Source: an uncultured Lachnospiraceae bacterium (GTDB lineage: Bacteria; Bacillota; Clostridia; Lachnospirales; Lachnospiraceae). From it: a stretch of 64,000 nucleotides of DNA. The stretch's first letter is position 1, and each line of letters begins with the position of its first letter. A model generated the notes under the pieces. That model searched no databases and was not told where the DNA came from. It worked only from the letters and a program-made list of their open reading frames with translations. Positions 1 to 8,057 of the stretch are shown here, piece by piece. Location of the stretch: the NCBI GenBank assembly GCA_947630805.1, contig CANRIV010000001.1:124001-188000 (forward strand), written 5' to 3'. Made by a program: the position numbers and the translations under genes.

Positions 1-225
1 GATATTGGCGCTATGATAAAACTTGTGAGAGAGGTTACTGATATCCCATGCGCTGTTGGATTCGGTATTTCTACACCTTCTCAGGCAAAGGAAATGGCAC
101 AGTATGCAGATGGAGCGATTGTGGGGAGTGCAATTGTAAAAATTGTGGCAGAATATGGAACAGAATGTGTACCGTATGTAGGTAAATATGTAAAAGAAAT
201 GAAAGACGCATTGAGAGAATGTTAA
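1..225 (+). CDS. trpA: Tryptophan synthase alpha chain, C-terminal fragment
   Basis: The reading frame is open from base 1 and ends with TAA at 223-225, so only the last 74 residues are present. The fragment carries the end of the TIM barrel of the family, including VGFGIST and ADGAIVGSAIVK, the phosphate-binding strand/loop pair of TrpA. The enzyme cleaves indole-3-glycerol phosphate to indole and glyceraldehyde-3-phosphate and channels indole to TrpB. It is probably the last gene of a trp operon lying upstream of the window. Identity is firm; the missing N-terminus is due only to the window edge. Confidence 0.93.
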   Translation, partial: DIGAMIKLVREVTDIPCAVGFGISTPSQAKEMAQYADGAIVGSAIVKIVAEYGTECVPYVGKYVKEMKDALREC

Positions 226-231
226 TTCTGC

Positions 232-408
232 TCTGGGAGGATAATAGAAAATAAGCGGCGCGCAGGATGGGAAAATCAACGTGTTCGCGGTTTTTCTTCT
301 ATCCTCTCGAAGCATAACTGAATTGATTTTTTGATGAAGTCTGGTTATTGGGAAGCAAGGCCGTAGAGATAACGTCTCAGAGGAAGCGTGGGAAGGCGTT
401 ATTTTTTT
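232..408 (+). ncRNA. Candidate structured non-coding RNA or long 3' UTR element
   Basis: This stretch is visibly richer in G+C than its surroundings and has no convincing reading frame. An outer stem GAGGATA/TATCCTC (237-243 with 300-306) is extended by AGAAAA/TTTTTCT and encloses a CGCG-containing apex. A second domain has ATAAC/GTTAT (314-318 with 344-348). It ends in ATAACG/CGTTAT (369-374 with 397-402) followed by seven T. I could not assign it to a family; 6S RNA and the raiA motif are possibilities but are not demonstrated. No clear promoter precedes it, so it may be made by read-through from the trp operon. Confidence 0.45.
369..408 (+). terminator. Intrinsic terminator of the candidate RNA / trp operon
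   Basis: A six-base-pair stem ATAACG/CGTTAT with a 22-base loop that may fold further, followed directly by TTTTTTT at 402-408. It closes the candidate RNA and separates it from the next promoter. Confidence 0.55.
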
Positions 409-440
409 GTCTTTCAAAGAAATAATCATAAAAGGCTACC

Positions 441-468
441 TTGAAAAATAGCGGCAATGTTGTATAAT
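441..468 (+). promoter_or_regulatory. SigA-type promoter of the transpeptidase-like gene
   Basis: TTGAAA at 441-446 and TATAAT at 463-468 with a 16-base spacer, 37 bases upstream of the TTG start. It may also serve leuS, because no terminator lies between the two genes. Confidence 0.7.
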
Positions 469-505
469 ATTTGGGTACGCATAGGCATTTGAAGGTGATT
501 TTGTT

Positions 506-1900
506 TTGGAAATTAAAAAGATTTTAGAAAATAAAAGATTTCGCAATACAGCATTTACCATAATAGAAATATTTGTGGTAGCAGGGATTATTTTTGCTGC
601 GCTAATGTTTCTCTACGGAAAAGTAAATAAAGAGGCTGACCGCGTCAATGGATTGAATGGAAAAGGTGTAGAAACAGAGACGAAGACAAAAAAGCAAAAT
701 ACAGATTCCAATGATTATTATATTGAAATTAATCAAAAGCAGAATGCCTGTATCATATATCGCTATTCCAAAGATAAAAAAACAAAAAATCCTTATAAAG
801 TATTTTCATGTTCTGTGGGAAAAAATGTCAAGCAGGGAAAATATAAAACTTCTGAGACATACACATGGCTTGATATCAATGGAAGCTGGCACAAGTATAA
901 CACCCGGTTTGGCGAGAACGCATGGATACAATCTGCAGAATATCGGGACAAGTACAGTTATACTTTAAAAAAATCTTCTTATAATGCAATCGGCAGCAGG
1001 CAAAGAGATGGAAAATGTATTTTCTTGACGGCTGAAGATGCGGCATGGATTTTTTCCACTTGCAAAGCAAAAACGGAAATTTCCATTATAAAAGGGAAGA
1101 AGACCGATAAACTGCCATTGCAGTTTAAGGAGAGAGTAAAAGCGGAGAAATATTGCGGATGGGATCCGACCGATCCAGATACTGACAATCCTTACAAAAA
1201 AATCCAGAACGGTAAAATGGTAAATGGAGCGTCCACTGTTTTCGTAGAAAAGGGCGATGAGCCGGAATATCTTGCAAATCTGCTTGCCAGAAATGAAAAT
1301 GGAAAGAATATCACAGGAAAAATAAAATATAAGATATTTGACAGCAGCCGGGTTGGAACTTATAAAGTGAAATTTACCTGCCGGATGAATTCCGGAAAAA
1401 AACAGACACTGACACAGAAATTCAAAGTAGTGGATACGACGCCGCCGGTAGTAAAATGTGGAAAAACACTATATACTTATGAAGTGAAAAGTTTGGATAA
1501 AAAGGATCTAAACAGAAAATCTAATATAACAGAAATTGAAAAGATGGTACGTGCGGGTGTTTCCTGCAATGAGAGTAACGTTCAAATAAAAGTATTTATG
1601 TCTGCACTTCCGGAAGAATTGGAAAAAGGAAAGTTTCCGGTCGTAGTAAAGGCACAGGACGATTCCGGAAATGTAGGGGGCAGTCAGACAACAGTAGAGA
1701 TAAAGATAGAAAAAAGTAAGAAAAATAAAAAATATAATCCATCGGAAAAACTGAAAAATCAGCAGAAGAAAAAGACAGGCCAAAAAGTAGAAGAGACGAC
1801 AAAACAAAAAAAGGAAAAGAAAGAAAGTCAGACTGTGGAAAAAAACAGCACGACTGAGAAAGAAACCACAGTGAAAGAGGCTGTGACAAAGAAAGAATAG
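506..1900 (+). CDS. Membrane-anchored L,D-transpeptidase-like protein with degenerate active site and Ig-like domains
   Basis: 464 residues. TTG start chosen because GAAGGTGA lies 7 bases upstream. Residues 16-38 form one membrane anchor. Residues about 70-197 resemble the YkuD/L,D-transpeptidase fold of clostridial proteins (YNAIGS, then LTAEDAAWIF), but where active enzymes have SHGCIR this protein has DGKCIF at 168-173: the cysteine (C171) remains while the motif His and Arg are gone, and the upstream HS pair is also absent. About 242-311 and 312-405 look like Ig-like/DUF5011 wall modules. The tail (406-464) is Lys/Glu-rich low complexity. It is probably an exported wall-associated protein that has lost cross-linking activity. 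Function is inferred. Confidence 0.6.
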   Translation: MEIKKILENKRFRNTAFTIIEIFVVAGIIFAALMFLYGKVNKEADRVNGLNGKGVETETKTKKQNTDSNDYYIEINQKQNACIIYRYSKDKKTKNPYKVFSCSVGKNVKQGKYKTSETYTWLDINGSWHKYNTRFGENAWIQSAEYRDKYSYTLKKSSYNAIGSRQRDGKCIFLTAEDAAWIFSTCKAKTEISIIKGKKTDKLPLQFKERVKAEKYCGWDPTDPDTDNPYKKIQNGKMVNGASTVFVEKGDEPEYLANLLARNENGKNITGKIKYKIFDSSRVGTYKVKFTCRMNSGKKQTLTQKFKVVDTTPPVVKCGKTLYTYEVKSLDKKDLNRKSNITEIEKMVRAGVSCNESNVQIKVFMSALPEELEKGKFPVVVKAQDDSGNVGGSQTTVEIKIEKSKKNKKYNPSEKLKNQQKKKTGQKVEETTKQKKEKKESQTVEKNSTTEKETTVKEAVTKKE

Positions 1901-1949
1901 ATAACAGCCGGTAATAAACTTATATACAGCTTTAGGAGGAAGAAAAAAT

Positions 1950-4367
1950 ATGGCAGTATCTTATAATCATAAGGAAATTGAAAAAAAATGGCGTCACAAC
2001 TGGGATGTAAATCCAATCAATGTAAATGACGGAAAAAAACCAAAATATTATTGCCTGGATATGTTTCCTTATCCATCCGGATCAGGACTTCATGTAGGAC
2101 ATTGGAGAGGATATGTGATTAGCGATGTCTGGAGCAGATATAAAATGCTTCACGGATACCATATTATTCATCCGATGGGATGGGATGCTTTTGGACTACC
2201 TGCAGAAAATTATGCAATTAAAATGAAAACGCATCCTGCTATTTCCACGGCAGAAAATATTGCAAATATCAAGCGGCAGATTAATGAAATTTCAGCGCTT
2301 TATGATTGGGATATGGAAGTAAATACGACAGATCCGTCTTTCTATCGTTGGACACAGTGGATTTTTGTCCAGATGTTTAAAAAAGGACTTGCCTATCAAA
2401 AAGAGATGCCAATCAACTGGTGTCCTTCCTGTAAAACCGGTCTTGCCAACGAAGAAGTTGTAAATGGTTGTTGTGAGAGATGTGGTGCAGAGGTAACAAA
2501 AAAGAATTTAAAGCAGTGGATGTTAAAAATTACGGCCTATGCCGATCGACTTCTCAATGATTTAGACAAACTGGACTGGCCGGAAAAAGTAAAGAAAATG
2601 CAGACGGACTGGATTGGAAAATCATATGGTGCAGAAGTGGATTTTCGCCTGGAAAATTCAGAAGAAAAAATTACCGTATATACAACAAGACCGGATACGC
2701 TTTACGGTGCTACGTTTATGGTGCTTGCTCCGGAATATACCATGGCTGCTTCTCTGGCTACAGAAGAAACAAAAGCAGATGTGGATGCTTATATTCAGAT
2801 GTCTGCCAACAAATCTTCCGTCGACCGGCTTCAGGGAAAGGAAAAAACAGGTGTATTCACAGGGAGTTATGCCATCAATCCGTTAAATGGTGCAAAAGTT
2901 CCTATCTGGCTTTCAGATTATGTACTGGCAGACTATGGAACGGGTGCAATTATGTGCGTTCCTGCGCATGATGACAGAGACTTTGAATTCGCAAAGAAAT
3001 TTAATATTCCTATTATTCAGGTTATTGCCAAAGATGGAAAAGAAATAGAAAATATGACAGAGGCTTATACAGATGCTGTAGGTACCATGATAAATTCCGG
3101 TGAGTGGAACGGAATGGAATCTGCTGTGTTAAAAAAAGAGGCTCCTCATATAATTGAAGAAAAAGGTTTTGGAAAAGCAACGGTAAACTATAAGCTGAGA
3201 GACTGGGTATTCTCCAGACAGAGATACTGGGGAGAGCCAATACCAATCATTCATTGTCCGAACTGTGGAGCGGTGCCTGTTCCAGAGGACCAACTGCCAT
3301 TGCTCTTACCGGATGTGGATTCCTACGAGCCTACCGGCACAGGAGAATCTCCACTGGCAGCTATAGACGCATGGGTCAATACAACCTGTCCATGTTGTGG
3401 TAAGCCGGCAAAGAGAGAGACGAATACAATGCCTCAATGGGCCGGCTCATCCTGGTACTTTTTACGATATGTAGACAATAAAAATGATAAAGAACTTGTA
3501 TCAAAACAGAAAGCTCATGATAATCTTCCGGTAGATATGTATATTGGCGGTGTGGAGCACGCAGTACTGCATCTTCTCTACTCCAGATTTTATACTAAAT
3601 TTTTATACGATATCGGTGTAGTAGATTTCGAGGAGCCATTCCAGAAATTATTTAATCAGGGAATGATTACCGGAAAAAACGGAATTAAGATGAGCAAATC
3701 AAAAGGGAATGTGGTTTCTCCGGATGAACTGGTAAGAGACTATGGATGTGATTCCCTGAGACTTTATGAAATGTTTGTAGGACCACCGGAACTGGATTCT
3801 GAGTGGGATGAGCGCGGCATTGATGGAGTTTACAGATTTATTACAAAATTCTGGAAACTTGCAACGGACAGTATTGAAAAGGAAGTACAGCCGACGAAGG
3901 AAATGATAAAGACACGTCACCAGATGATTCATACAATTACCAGACGTCTGGAAGATTTCAGTCTGAATACGGTAGTTTCCGGATTTATGGAATTTAATAA
4001 TAAATTCAATGAGATTGCAAAGAAAGAAGGCGGCGTGGATAAAGAGACCATAGAGACTTTTGTCACGCTGTTGTCACCATTTGCTCCGCATATTGCAGAA
4101 GAACTCTGGGAAATGCTTGGTAAAACCGGAAGTGTTTTTGAAAATAATCATTGGCCGGCAGCTGATGAAGAATTGATGAAAGAAGAAGAAATTCAAGTTC
4201 CGGTACAGATAAACGGTAAGACAAAAGCCGTTATCAGCGTGCCTGCAGACGTCACAAAAGAGGATGCTATCCACAAAGGAAAAGAAGCACTTCAGGGCAA
4301 ACTGACCGGAAATATTATAAAGGAAATTTATGTTCCCGGAAGAATCATCAATCTCGTCGTAAAATAA
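1950..4367 (+). CDS. leuS: Leucine--tRNA ligase
   Basis: 805 residues, the usual bacterial length. Class I signatures are present: HVGH at 48-51 (the HIGH motif) and KMSKS at 580-584. Two CxxC-type clusters (CPSCK...CCERC and CPNC...CPCC) match zinc-binding inserts of the family, and an editing domain with TTRPDTLYGAT lies between. It charges tRNA-Leu in the cytosol. The start is set by AGGAGGA just upstream. No T-box leader is visible in the 49 bases before it. It ends in a strong terminator shared with the convergent gene. Confidence 0.98.
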   Translation: MAVSYNHKEIEKKWRHNWDVNPINVNDGKKPKYYCLDMFPYPSGSGLHVGHWRGYVISDVWSRYKMLHGYHIIHPMGWDAFGLPAENYAIKMKTHPAISTAENIANIKRQINEISALYDWDMEVNTTDPSFYRWTQWIFVQMFKKGLAYQKEMPINWCPSCKTGLANEEVVNGCCERCGAEVTKKNLKQWMLKITAYADRLLNDLDKLDWPEKVKKMQTDWIGKSYGAEVDFRLENSEEKITVYTTRPDTLYGATFMVLAPEYTMAASLATEETKADVDAYIQMSANKSSVDRLQGKEKTGVFTGSYAINPLNGAKVPIWLSDYVLADYGTGAIMCVPAHDDRDFEFAKKFNIPIIQVIAKDGKEIENMTEAYTDAVGTMINSGEWNGMESAVLKKEAPHIIEEKGFGKATVNYKLRDWVFSRQRYWGEPIPIIHCPNCGAVPVPEDQLPLLLPDVDSYEPTGTGESPLAAIDAWVNTTCPCCGKPAKRETNTMPQWAGSSWYFLRYVDNKNDKELVSKQKAHDNLPVDMYIGGVEHAVLHLLYSRFYTKFLYDIGVVDFEEPFQKLFNQGMITGKNGIKMSKSKGNVVSPDELVRDYGCDSLRLYEMFVGPPELDSEWDERGIDGVYRFITKFWKLATDSIEKEVQPTKEMIKTRHQMIHTITRRLEDFSLNTVVSGFMEFNNKFNEIAKKEGGVDKETIETFVTLLSPFAPHIAEELWEMLGKTGSVFENNHWPAADEELMKEEEIQVPVQINGKTKAVISVPADVTKEDAIHKGKEALQGKLTGNIIKEIYVPGRIINLVVK

Positions 4368-4399
4368 GAAATATTACGGAATGAGACCGAAAAGGGCGC

Positions 4400-4431
4400 A
4401 AAAAAGGACGGAATTAAAACCGTCCTTTTTT
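4400..4431. terminator. Bidirectional terminator between leuS and the convergent small gene
   Basis: A perfect 12-base stem, AAAAAAGGACGG and CCGTCCTTTTTT, with an 8-base loop gives a T-run on both strands. Its right half lies inside the last codons (KKGRF) of the minus-strand gene. Confidence 0.9.
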
Positions 4432-4707
4432 CTTTGAAATCATGTTTACCATTCTGCGAATCATATCTATTTTTTTGATGTCTTCCGGCGACATATCTGC
4501 CTTCAGCACATTTAGAATGGCATTTGTTTCAGCATCACTGAAATGGATTCCGTTGTGGGAAGCTTTGTTGGATTCCTGTATAAAATATGTCAGCATCTGT
4601 TTGGGATCCATTCCATTAGAACTGTTAATAATTTTAGTCAGTATTTCCAGCTTTTCATTGGATATTCCTGATAGCACAGGGTCATCCATCCATTTGTTGT
4701 TTATCAT
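4414..4707 (-). CDS. Small acidic helical protein, unknown function
   Basis: 97 residues. The ATG at 4705-4707 is chosen over a longer frame because AGGAGG lies 6 bases upstream of it. I recognise no named domain. It has no signal peptide or membrane segment and is predicted to be helical. The segment with MSPEDIKKIDMIRRMVNMI resembles LSEEEKETFDTIMTIMEMM in the next upstream minus-strand gene, so the two may be distant paralogues. Its 3' codons overlap the shared terminator. Neighbours (a cysteine-rich chorion-type protein) suggest a sporulation or spore-surface role, which is inference only. Confidence 0.7.
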   Translation of the reverse strand: MINNKWMDDPVLSGISNEKLEILTKIINSSNGMDPKQMLTYFIQESNKASHNGIHFSDAETNAILNVLKADMSPEDIKKIDMIRRMVNMISKKKGRF

Positions 4708-4777
4708 AAATCCTCCTATCTGATATGTATAAGGGGATAAAAATGTACCACGTGAAAAAATGTTGTGAAATGCAAAG

Positions 4778-5185
4778 CTATTCTGTATGAAACATATTTT
4801 CTCCGAACATATCTCCTTGGAACATATCTCCCTGGAACATATCCATATAATTACCCATGAAAGCTTCTTTGGCGCCCTCATCCATATTCATCATTTCCAT
4901 GATTGTCATAATTGTGTCGAATGTTTCTTTTTCTTCTTCGCTGAGAAATTCCTTAATGTCTTCAAGCATATCGTGTATTTCTCCCGGCTTGTCAGAATTC
5001 ATGGCAGCCACAGAAGGGCCGCTATTGATATGCGCTGCATTCTGCAATTCCTGAAATTTGATAAATATTCCGAGCATATTACCCATTGAATTGTTAATGT
5101 AGGGGATTACAGCTTTAATCAGCTGCATAGACTGATTTGTAACCATGGAATCAAATTTTGTCTGTTTGAACTGTTTCATTTCCAT
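4778..5185 (-). CDS. Small acidic helical protein with Met-Phe repeats at the C-terminus, unknown function
   Basis: 135 residues. AGAGAGG precedes the ATG by about 10 bases. There is no recognisable domain, signal peptide or membrane helix. The first half is polar helical. Residues from about 78 on resemble the smaller downstream gene (LSEEEK...MTIMEMM). The C-terminus carries short tandem copies of MFQGD/MFGEN, mirrored as DNA repeats at about 4796-4835. It is probably co-transcribed with the 97-residue gene 70 bases downstream. A SigK-like promoter sequence lies about 100 bases upstream of the start. Confidence 0.7.
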   Translation of the reverse strand: MEMKQFKQTKFDSMVTNQSMQLIKAVIPYINNSMGNMLGIFIKFQELQNAAHINSGPSVAAMNSDKPGEIHDMLEDIKEFLSEEEKETFDTIMTIMEMMNMDEGAKEAFMGNYMDMFQGDMFQGDMFGENMFHTE

Positions 5186-5284
5186 AAAACTGCATCCTCT
5201 CTACATTAACGTGCTTGTCGTGGGTATATCACTTCAAGCTTAAATGCTCATACTGAGAAGCAAAATAAGAAAGTTTAAATTACT

Positions 5285-5311
5285 TACAGTATGTGCAGAT
5301 AGAATATTGGT
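5285..5311 (-). promoter_or_regulatory. Possible SigK-type promoter for the small-protein pair
   Basis: On the minus strand AC (5311-5310), 16 bases, then CATACTGTA (5293-5285) fits the SigK pattern AC-N16/17-CATANNNTA. The pattern carries little information, so a chance match is possible. Confidence 0.35.
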
Positions 5312-5355
5312 CAATAAACACTGCAAATCATATTCGTAGAAGTCAGTGTCATTAA

Positions 5356-5589
5356 CTAGCAACCGCAACCGTTCCCATTGTTAAAGAAACCATTTCCATT
5401 ACCGCATCCGCAGCTGCTGAGAACTAAGAGAAGCAGGATAATACTGCAGCAGTCTCCGTTTCCAAAACTTAATCCATTTCCGTTTCCGTTGCCGCATCCA
5501 CAGAATAAAAGGATAAGAATCAGGAATAAACAGTTGTTATTTCCTCCTTCACAACCACATCCGCAGTTTGTTGCTGCTAAATCACTCAT
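5356..5589 (-). CDS. Cysteine/glycine/asparagine-rich small protein (chorion-type high-cysteine family)
   Basis: 77 residues. The ATG at 5587-5589 has GGGGAG 7 bases upstream; a TTG 15 bases earlier is less likely. The protein alternates CGCG and GNGNG runs with two hydrophobic Leu/Ile stretches (LFLILILLF and IILLLLVL). This architecture is typical of small proteins often annotated in Lachnospiraceae as chorion class high-cysteine protein. By composition it could be a cross-linked spore or surface structural protein, but no function is established. On the minus strand an AC-16-CATATTATT sequence upstream is a weak SigK-like match. Confidence 0.8.
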   Translation of the reverse strand: MSDLAATNCGCGCEGGNNNCLFLILILLFCGCGNGNGNGLSFGNGDCCSIILLLLVLSSCGCGNGNGFFNNGNGCGC

Positions 5590-5707
5590 GTTAAATCTCC
5601 CCAAAATTTTTGATTACACTAAATAATATGTGTCAGGGCATGTCTTGTTGACAAAATAATATTTTGGAATGTCTGGAAACAGAAAAAATAACAGTCATAT
5701 ATTAATT

Positions 5708-5735
5708 TTGAAGAAAAAAATACGTGTGTTATAAG
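5708..5735 (+). promoter_or_regulatory. Likely promoter of the subtilase gene
   Basis: TTGAAG at 5708-5713 and TATAAG at 5730-5735, spacer 16. Confidence 0.4.
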
Positions 5736-5760
5736 TTTAAAATACCGACAGGGAGGAAAA

Positions 5761-6702
5761 ATGCGCAATGTTAGACAGATGCTTGGAATTGAGGAACTTC
5801 ACAAAAGAGGATTGCAGGGAGAAGGAGTCGCTGTGGCTGTCCTGGATTCCGGAATTACAAATCATCCAGATTTTGAAAATCGAATAAGAGTGTTTAAAGA
5901 TTTTGTCAGTGGAAGAAGCAGAGTATATGATGATGAGGGACACGGAACGCATGTCACAGGGATTATTGCCGGCAGTGGAAAAATGTCACAGGGAATGATG
6001 AGAGGAATTGCTCCCAAAGCGGATATTGTTTCTTTAAAAGTTCTGGATAGCAGAGGAATTGGAAAGGAAAGTAATGTAATAGAAGGAATCCGGTGGATTA
6101 TTGATAATGGAAAAAAATATAATATCAGAGTTGTAAATATTTCTTTTGGTACTTTGGGAAAAGATCGGGGAAGTAATTGGAGACTTTTGAGAGAAGTGGA
6201 GTTGCTGTGGGATTTGGGGTATGTGGTAGTCGTTGCAGCCGGAAATAACGGACCGGGTCCCAGTTCTATTTCTACACCGGGAGACAGCAGAAAGGTAATT
6301 ACGGTAGGGGCAGCAAATGATAATATAAAAATGATGGTAAATGGCAGAATGACAATGAATTATTCCGGAAGAGGTCCCACAATGGAATGTATTCAAAAAC
6401 CAGATGTAGTAGCGCCGGCAAACAGAATTTTCAGTTGTAGTAACTTGTGGGAGAAAAAATATTATTATGTGGCAAAGAGTGGGACATCAATGTCCACCCC
6501 TATTGTTTCCGGCATGGTATGTCTTTTATTGTCTGAAAATAGGAATTTAAGTAATGTGCTATGTAAAAAAATAATTAAGAGTACAGCGATAGACTTAAAC
6601 ATGGATAAAAACAGGCAGGGATGGGGAATGATTAGTCCTAAAAATATAATGAATTATCATAAGTTTATAAATTTATCGGACGATTTTATTTACAAGAAAT
6701 AG
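5761..6702 (+). CDS. Subtilisin-like serine protease (S8), no signal peptide
   Basis: 313 residues; GGGAGG lies just before the ATG. The catalytic triad is complete: D29 in VLDSG, H61 in GHGTHV and S243 in GTSMSTP, with the oxyanion Asn N162 in AAGNNG. No signal peptide and no obvious pro-domain are visible, since the catalytic Asp lies within the first 30 residues. It therefore resembles intracellular or AprX/Isp-like enzymes rather than secreted subtilisins. Substrate is unknown. It is divergent from the cysteine-rich gene. A Csp-type role in spore germination is a possibility only. Confidence 0.9.
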   Translation: MRNVRQMLGIEELHKRGLQGEGVAVAVLDSGITNHPDFENRIRVFKDFVSGRSRVYDDEGHGTHVTGIIAGSGKMSQGMMRGIAPKADIVSLKVLDSRGIGKESNVIEGIRWIIDNGKKYNIRVVNISFGTLGKDRGSNWRLLREVELLWDLGYVVVVAAGNNGPGPSSISTPGDSRKVITVGAANDNIKMMVNGRMTMNYSGRGPTMECIQKPDVVAPANRIFSCSNLWEKKYYYVAKSGTSMSTPIVSGMVCLLLSENRNLSNVLCKKIIKSTAIDLNMDKNRQGWGMISPKNIMNYHKFINLSDDFIYKK

Positions 6703-6717
6703 GAATTCGGATATAAT
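6689..6717 (+). promoter_or_regulatory. SigA-type promoter of icd
   Basis: TTTACA at 6689-6694 and TATAAT at 6712-6717, spacer 17. The -35 overlaps the last codons of the subtilase gene. Confidence 0.65.
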
Positions 6718-6757
6718 CTACAAGGATACTACGACAAAAATCTTAGGAGGAAGCAAC

Positions 6758-7966
6758 ATGGAAAAAATTAAAATGACGACGCCCCTTGTAGAAATGGACG
6801 GAGATGAGATGACAAGAATTCTTTGGAAATTGATTAAAGAAGAACTGTTATTGCCGTTTGTGGATTTGAAAACAGAATACTATGATTTAGGACTGAATTA
6901 TAGAAATGAGACAAATGATCAGGTTACTTTTGATTCTGCTGAAGCTACAAAAAAATACGGTGTGGCAGTAAAATGTGCAACCATTACCCCAAATGCTGCA
7001 AGAATGCCGGAATATAATTTAAAAGAAATGTGGAAAAGTCCGAATGGAACAATTAGAGCTATTCTGGACGGTACTGTATTTAGAGCTCCAATTATTGTGA
7101 AAGGAATTGAGCCATATGTAAAGAATTGGACAAAACCGATTACGATTGCAAGACATGCCTACGGTGATGTATATAAAGGAACAGAAATGAAAATACCTGC
7201 CGCAGGAAAGGCAGAACTGGTATATACAGACACAAATGGCACTGAGACAAGAGAGATGATTCATGAATTTGATGGTCCCGGCATTATTCAGGGAATGCAC
7301 AATCTGAATAATTCAATCGAAAGTTTCGCGAGAAGCTGCTTTAATTTTGCACTGGATACAAAACAGGATTTATGGTTTGCAACAAAGGATACGATTTCCA
7401 AGAAATATGACCATACATTCAAAGATATCTTTGCGGATATTTATGAGGCAGAGTATAAAGAAAAATTTGAAATGGCAGGCATTGAATATTTTTACACATT
7501 AATCGATGATGCAGTAGCCCGTGTTATGCGTTCCGAGGGCGGATATATCTGGGCCTGCAAAAATTATGATGGAGATGTGATGTCTGATATGGTTGCCACA
7601 GCTTTCGGCTCTCTTTCTATGATGACTTCCTTATTGGCTTCTCCAAAGGGATATTATGAATATGAAGCGGCACACGGAACAGTACAGAGACATTATTATA
7701 AGTACTTAAAGGGAGAAGAGACGTCAACCAATCCTATCGCCACAATTTTTGCATGGACAGGCGCTCTTAGAAAACGTGGAGAGTTGGACAACCTTCCCGA
7801 TTTGATGACATTCGCAGACAAATTAGAAAAAGCATGTATCGACACGATTGAGAATGGAGAGATGACAGGAGATTTATATCTTATTTCTACACTGGAAAAT
7901 AAAAAGAAATTAAATACAGAAGAGTTTATTCTGGCTATCCGAAAAACATTGGAAGGGTTATTATAA
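6758..7966 (+). CDS. icd: Isocitrate dehydrogenase, NADP-type, eukaryote-like subfamily
   Basis: 402 residues, starting after TAGGAGGA. The sequence follows the homodimeric subfamily shared with eukaryotic IDH1/IDH2: N-terminal [10 protein letters not shown], then [26 protein letters not shown] and the Asp-rich metal-binding region [12 protein letters not shown]. It converts isocitrate to 2-oxoglutarate and CO2 with reduction of NADP, supplying glutamate precursor. No citrate synthase or aconitase is adjacent. It is followed by a strong terminator. NADP preference is inferred from the subfamily. Confidence 0.95.
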   Translation: MEKIKMTTPLVEMDGDEMTRILWKLIKEELLLPFVDLKTEYYDLGLNYRNETNDQVTFDSAEATKKYGVAVKCATITPNAARMPEYNLKEMWKSPNGTIRAILDGTVFRAPIIVKGIEPYVKNWTKPITIARHAYGDVYKGTEMKIPAAGKAELVYTDTNGTETREMIHEFDGPGIIQGMHNLNNSIESFARSCFNFALDTKQDLWFATKDTISKKYDHTFKDIFADIYEAEYKEKFEMAGIEYFYTLIDDAVARVMRSEGGYIWACKNYDGDVMSDMVATAFGSLSMMTSLLASPKGYYEYEAAHGTVQRHYYKYLKGEETSTNPIATIFAWTGALRKRGELDNLPDLMTFADKLEKACIDTIENGEMTGDLYLISTLENKKKLNTEEFILAIRKTLEGLL

Positions 7967-7981
7967 ATCATACATAAAAAT

Positions 7982-8010
7982 GGGGCTGTCACTTGACGGC
8001 CCCGTTTTTT
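7982..8010 (+). terminator. Terminator of icd
   Basis: Stem GGGGCTGTC/GACGGCCCC (one mismatch) with a 4-base loop, then G and six T. The 3' arm contains the -35 of the next promoter. Confidence 0.88.
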
Positions 8011-8021
8011 CTGTCTAAAAT
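7993..8021 (+). promoter_or_regulatory. Promoter of the ABC exporter, embedded in the icd terminator
   Basis: TTGACG at 7993-7998 and TAAAAT at 8016-8021, spacer 17. The -35 lies in the loop and 3' arm of the icd terminator hairpin. Confidence 0.55.
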
Positions 8022-8057
8022 AATTTTAACTGTATCATATTTCATAGGGAGTAAGCA

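Noticed and set aside
1901-1949. T-box riboswitch before leuS
   Set aside because: The gap is only 49 bases and lacks the conserved T-box sequence and terminator.
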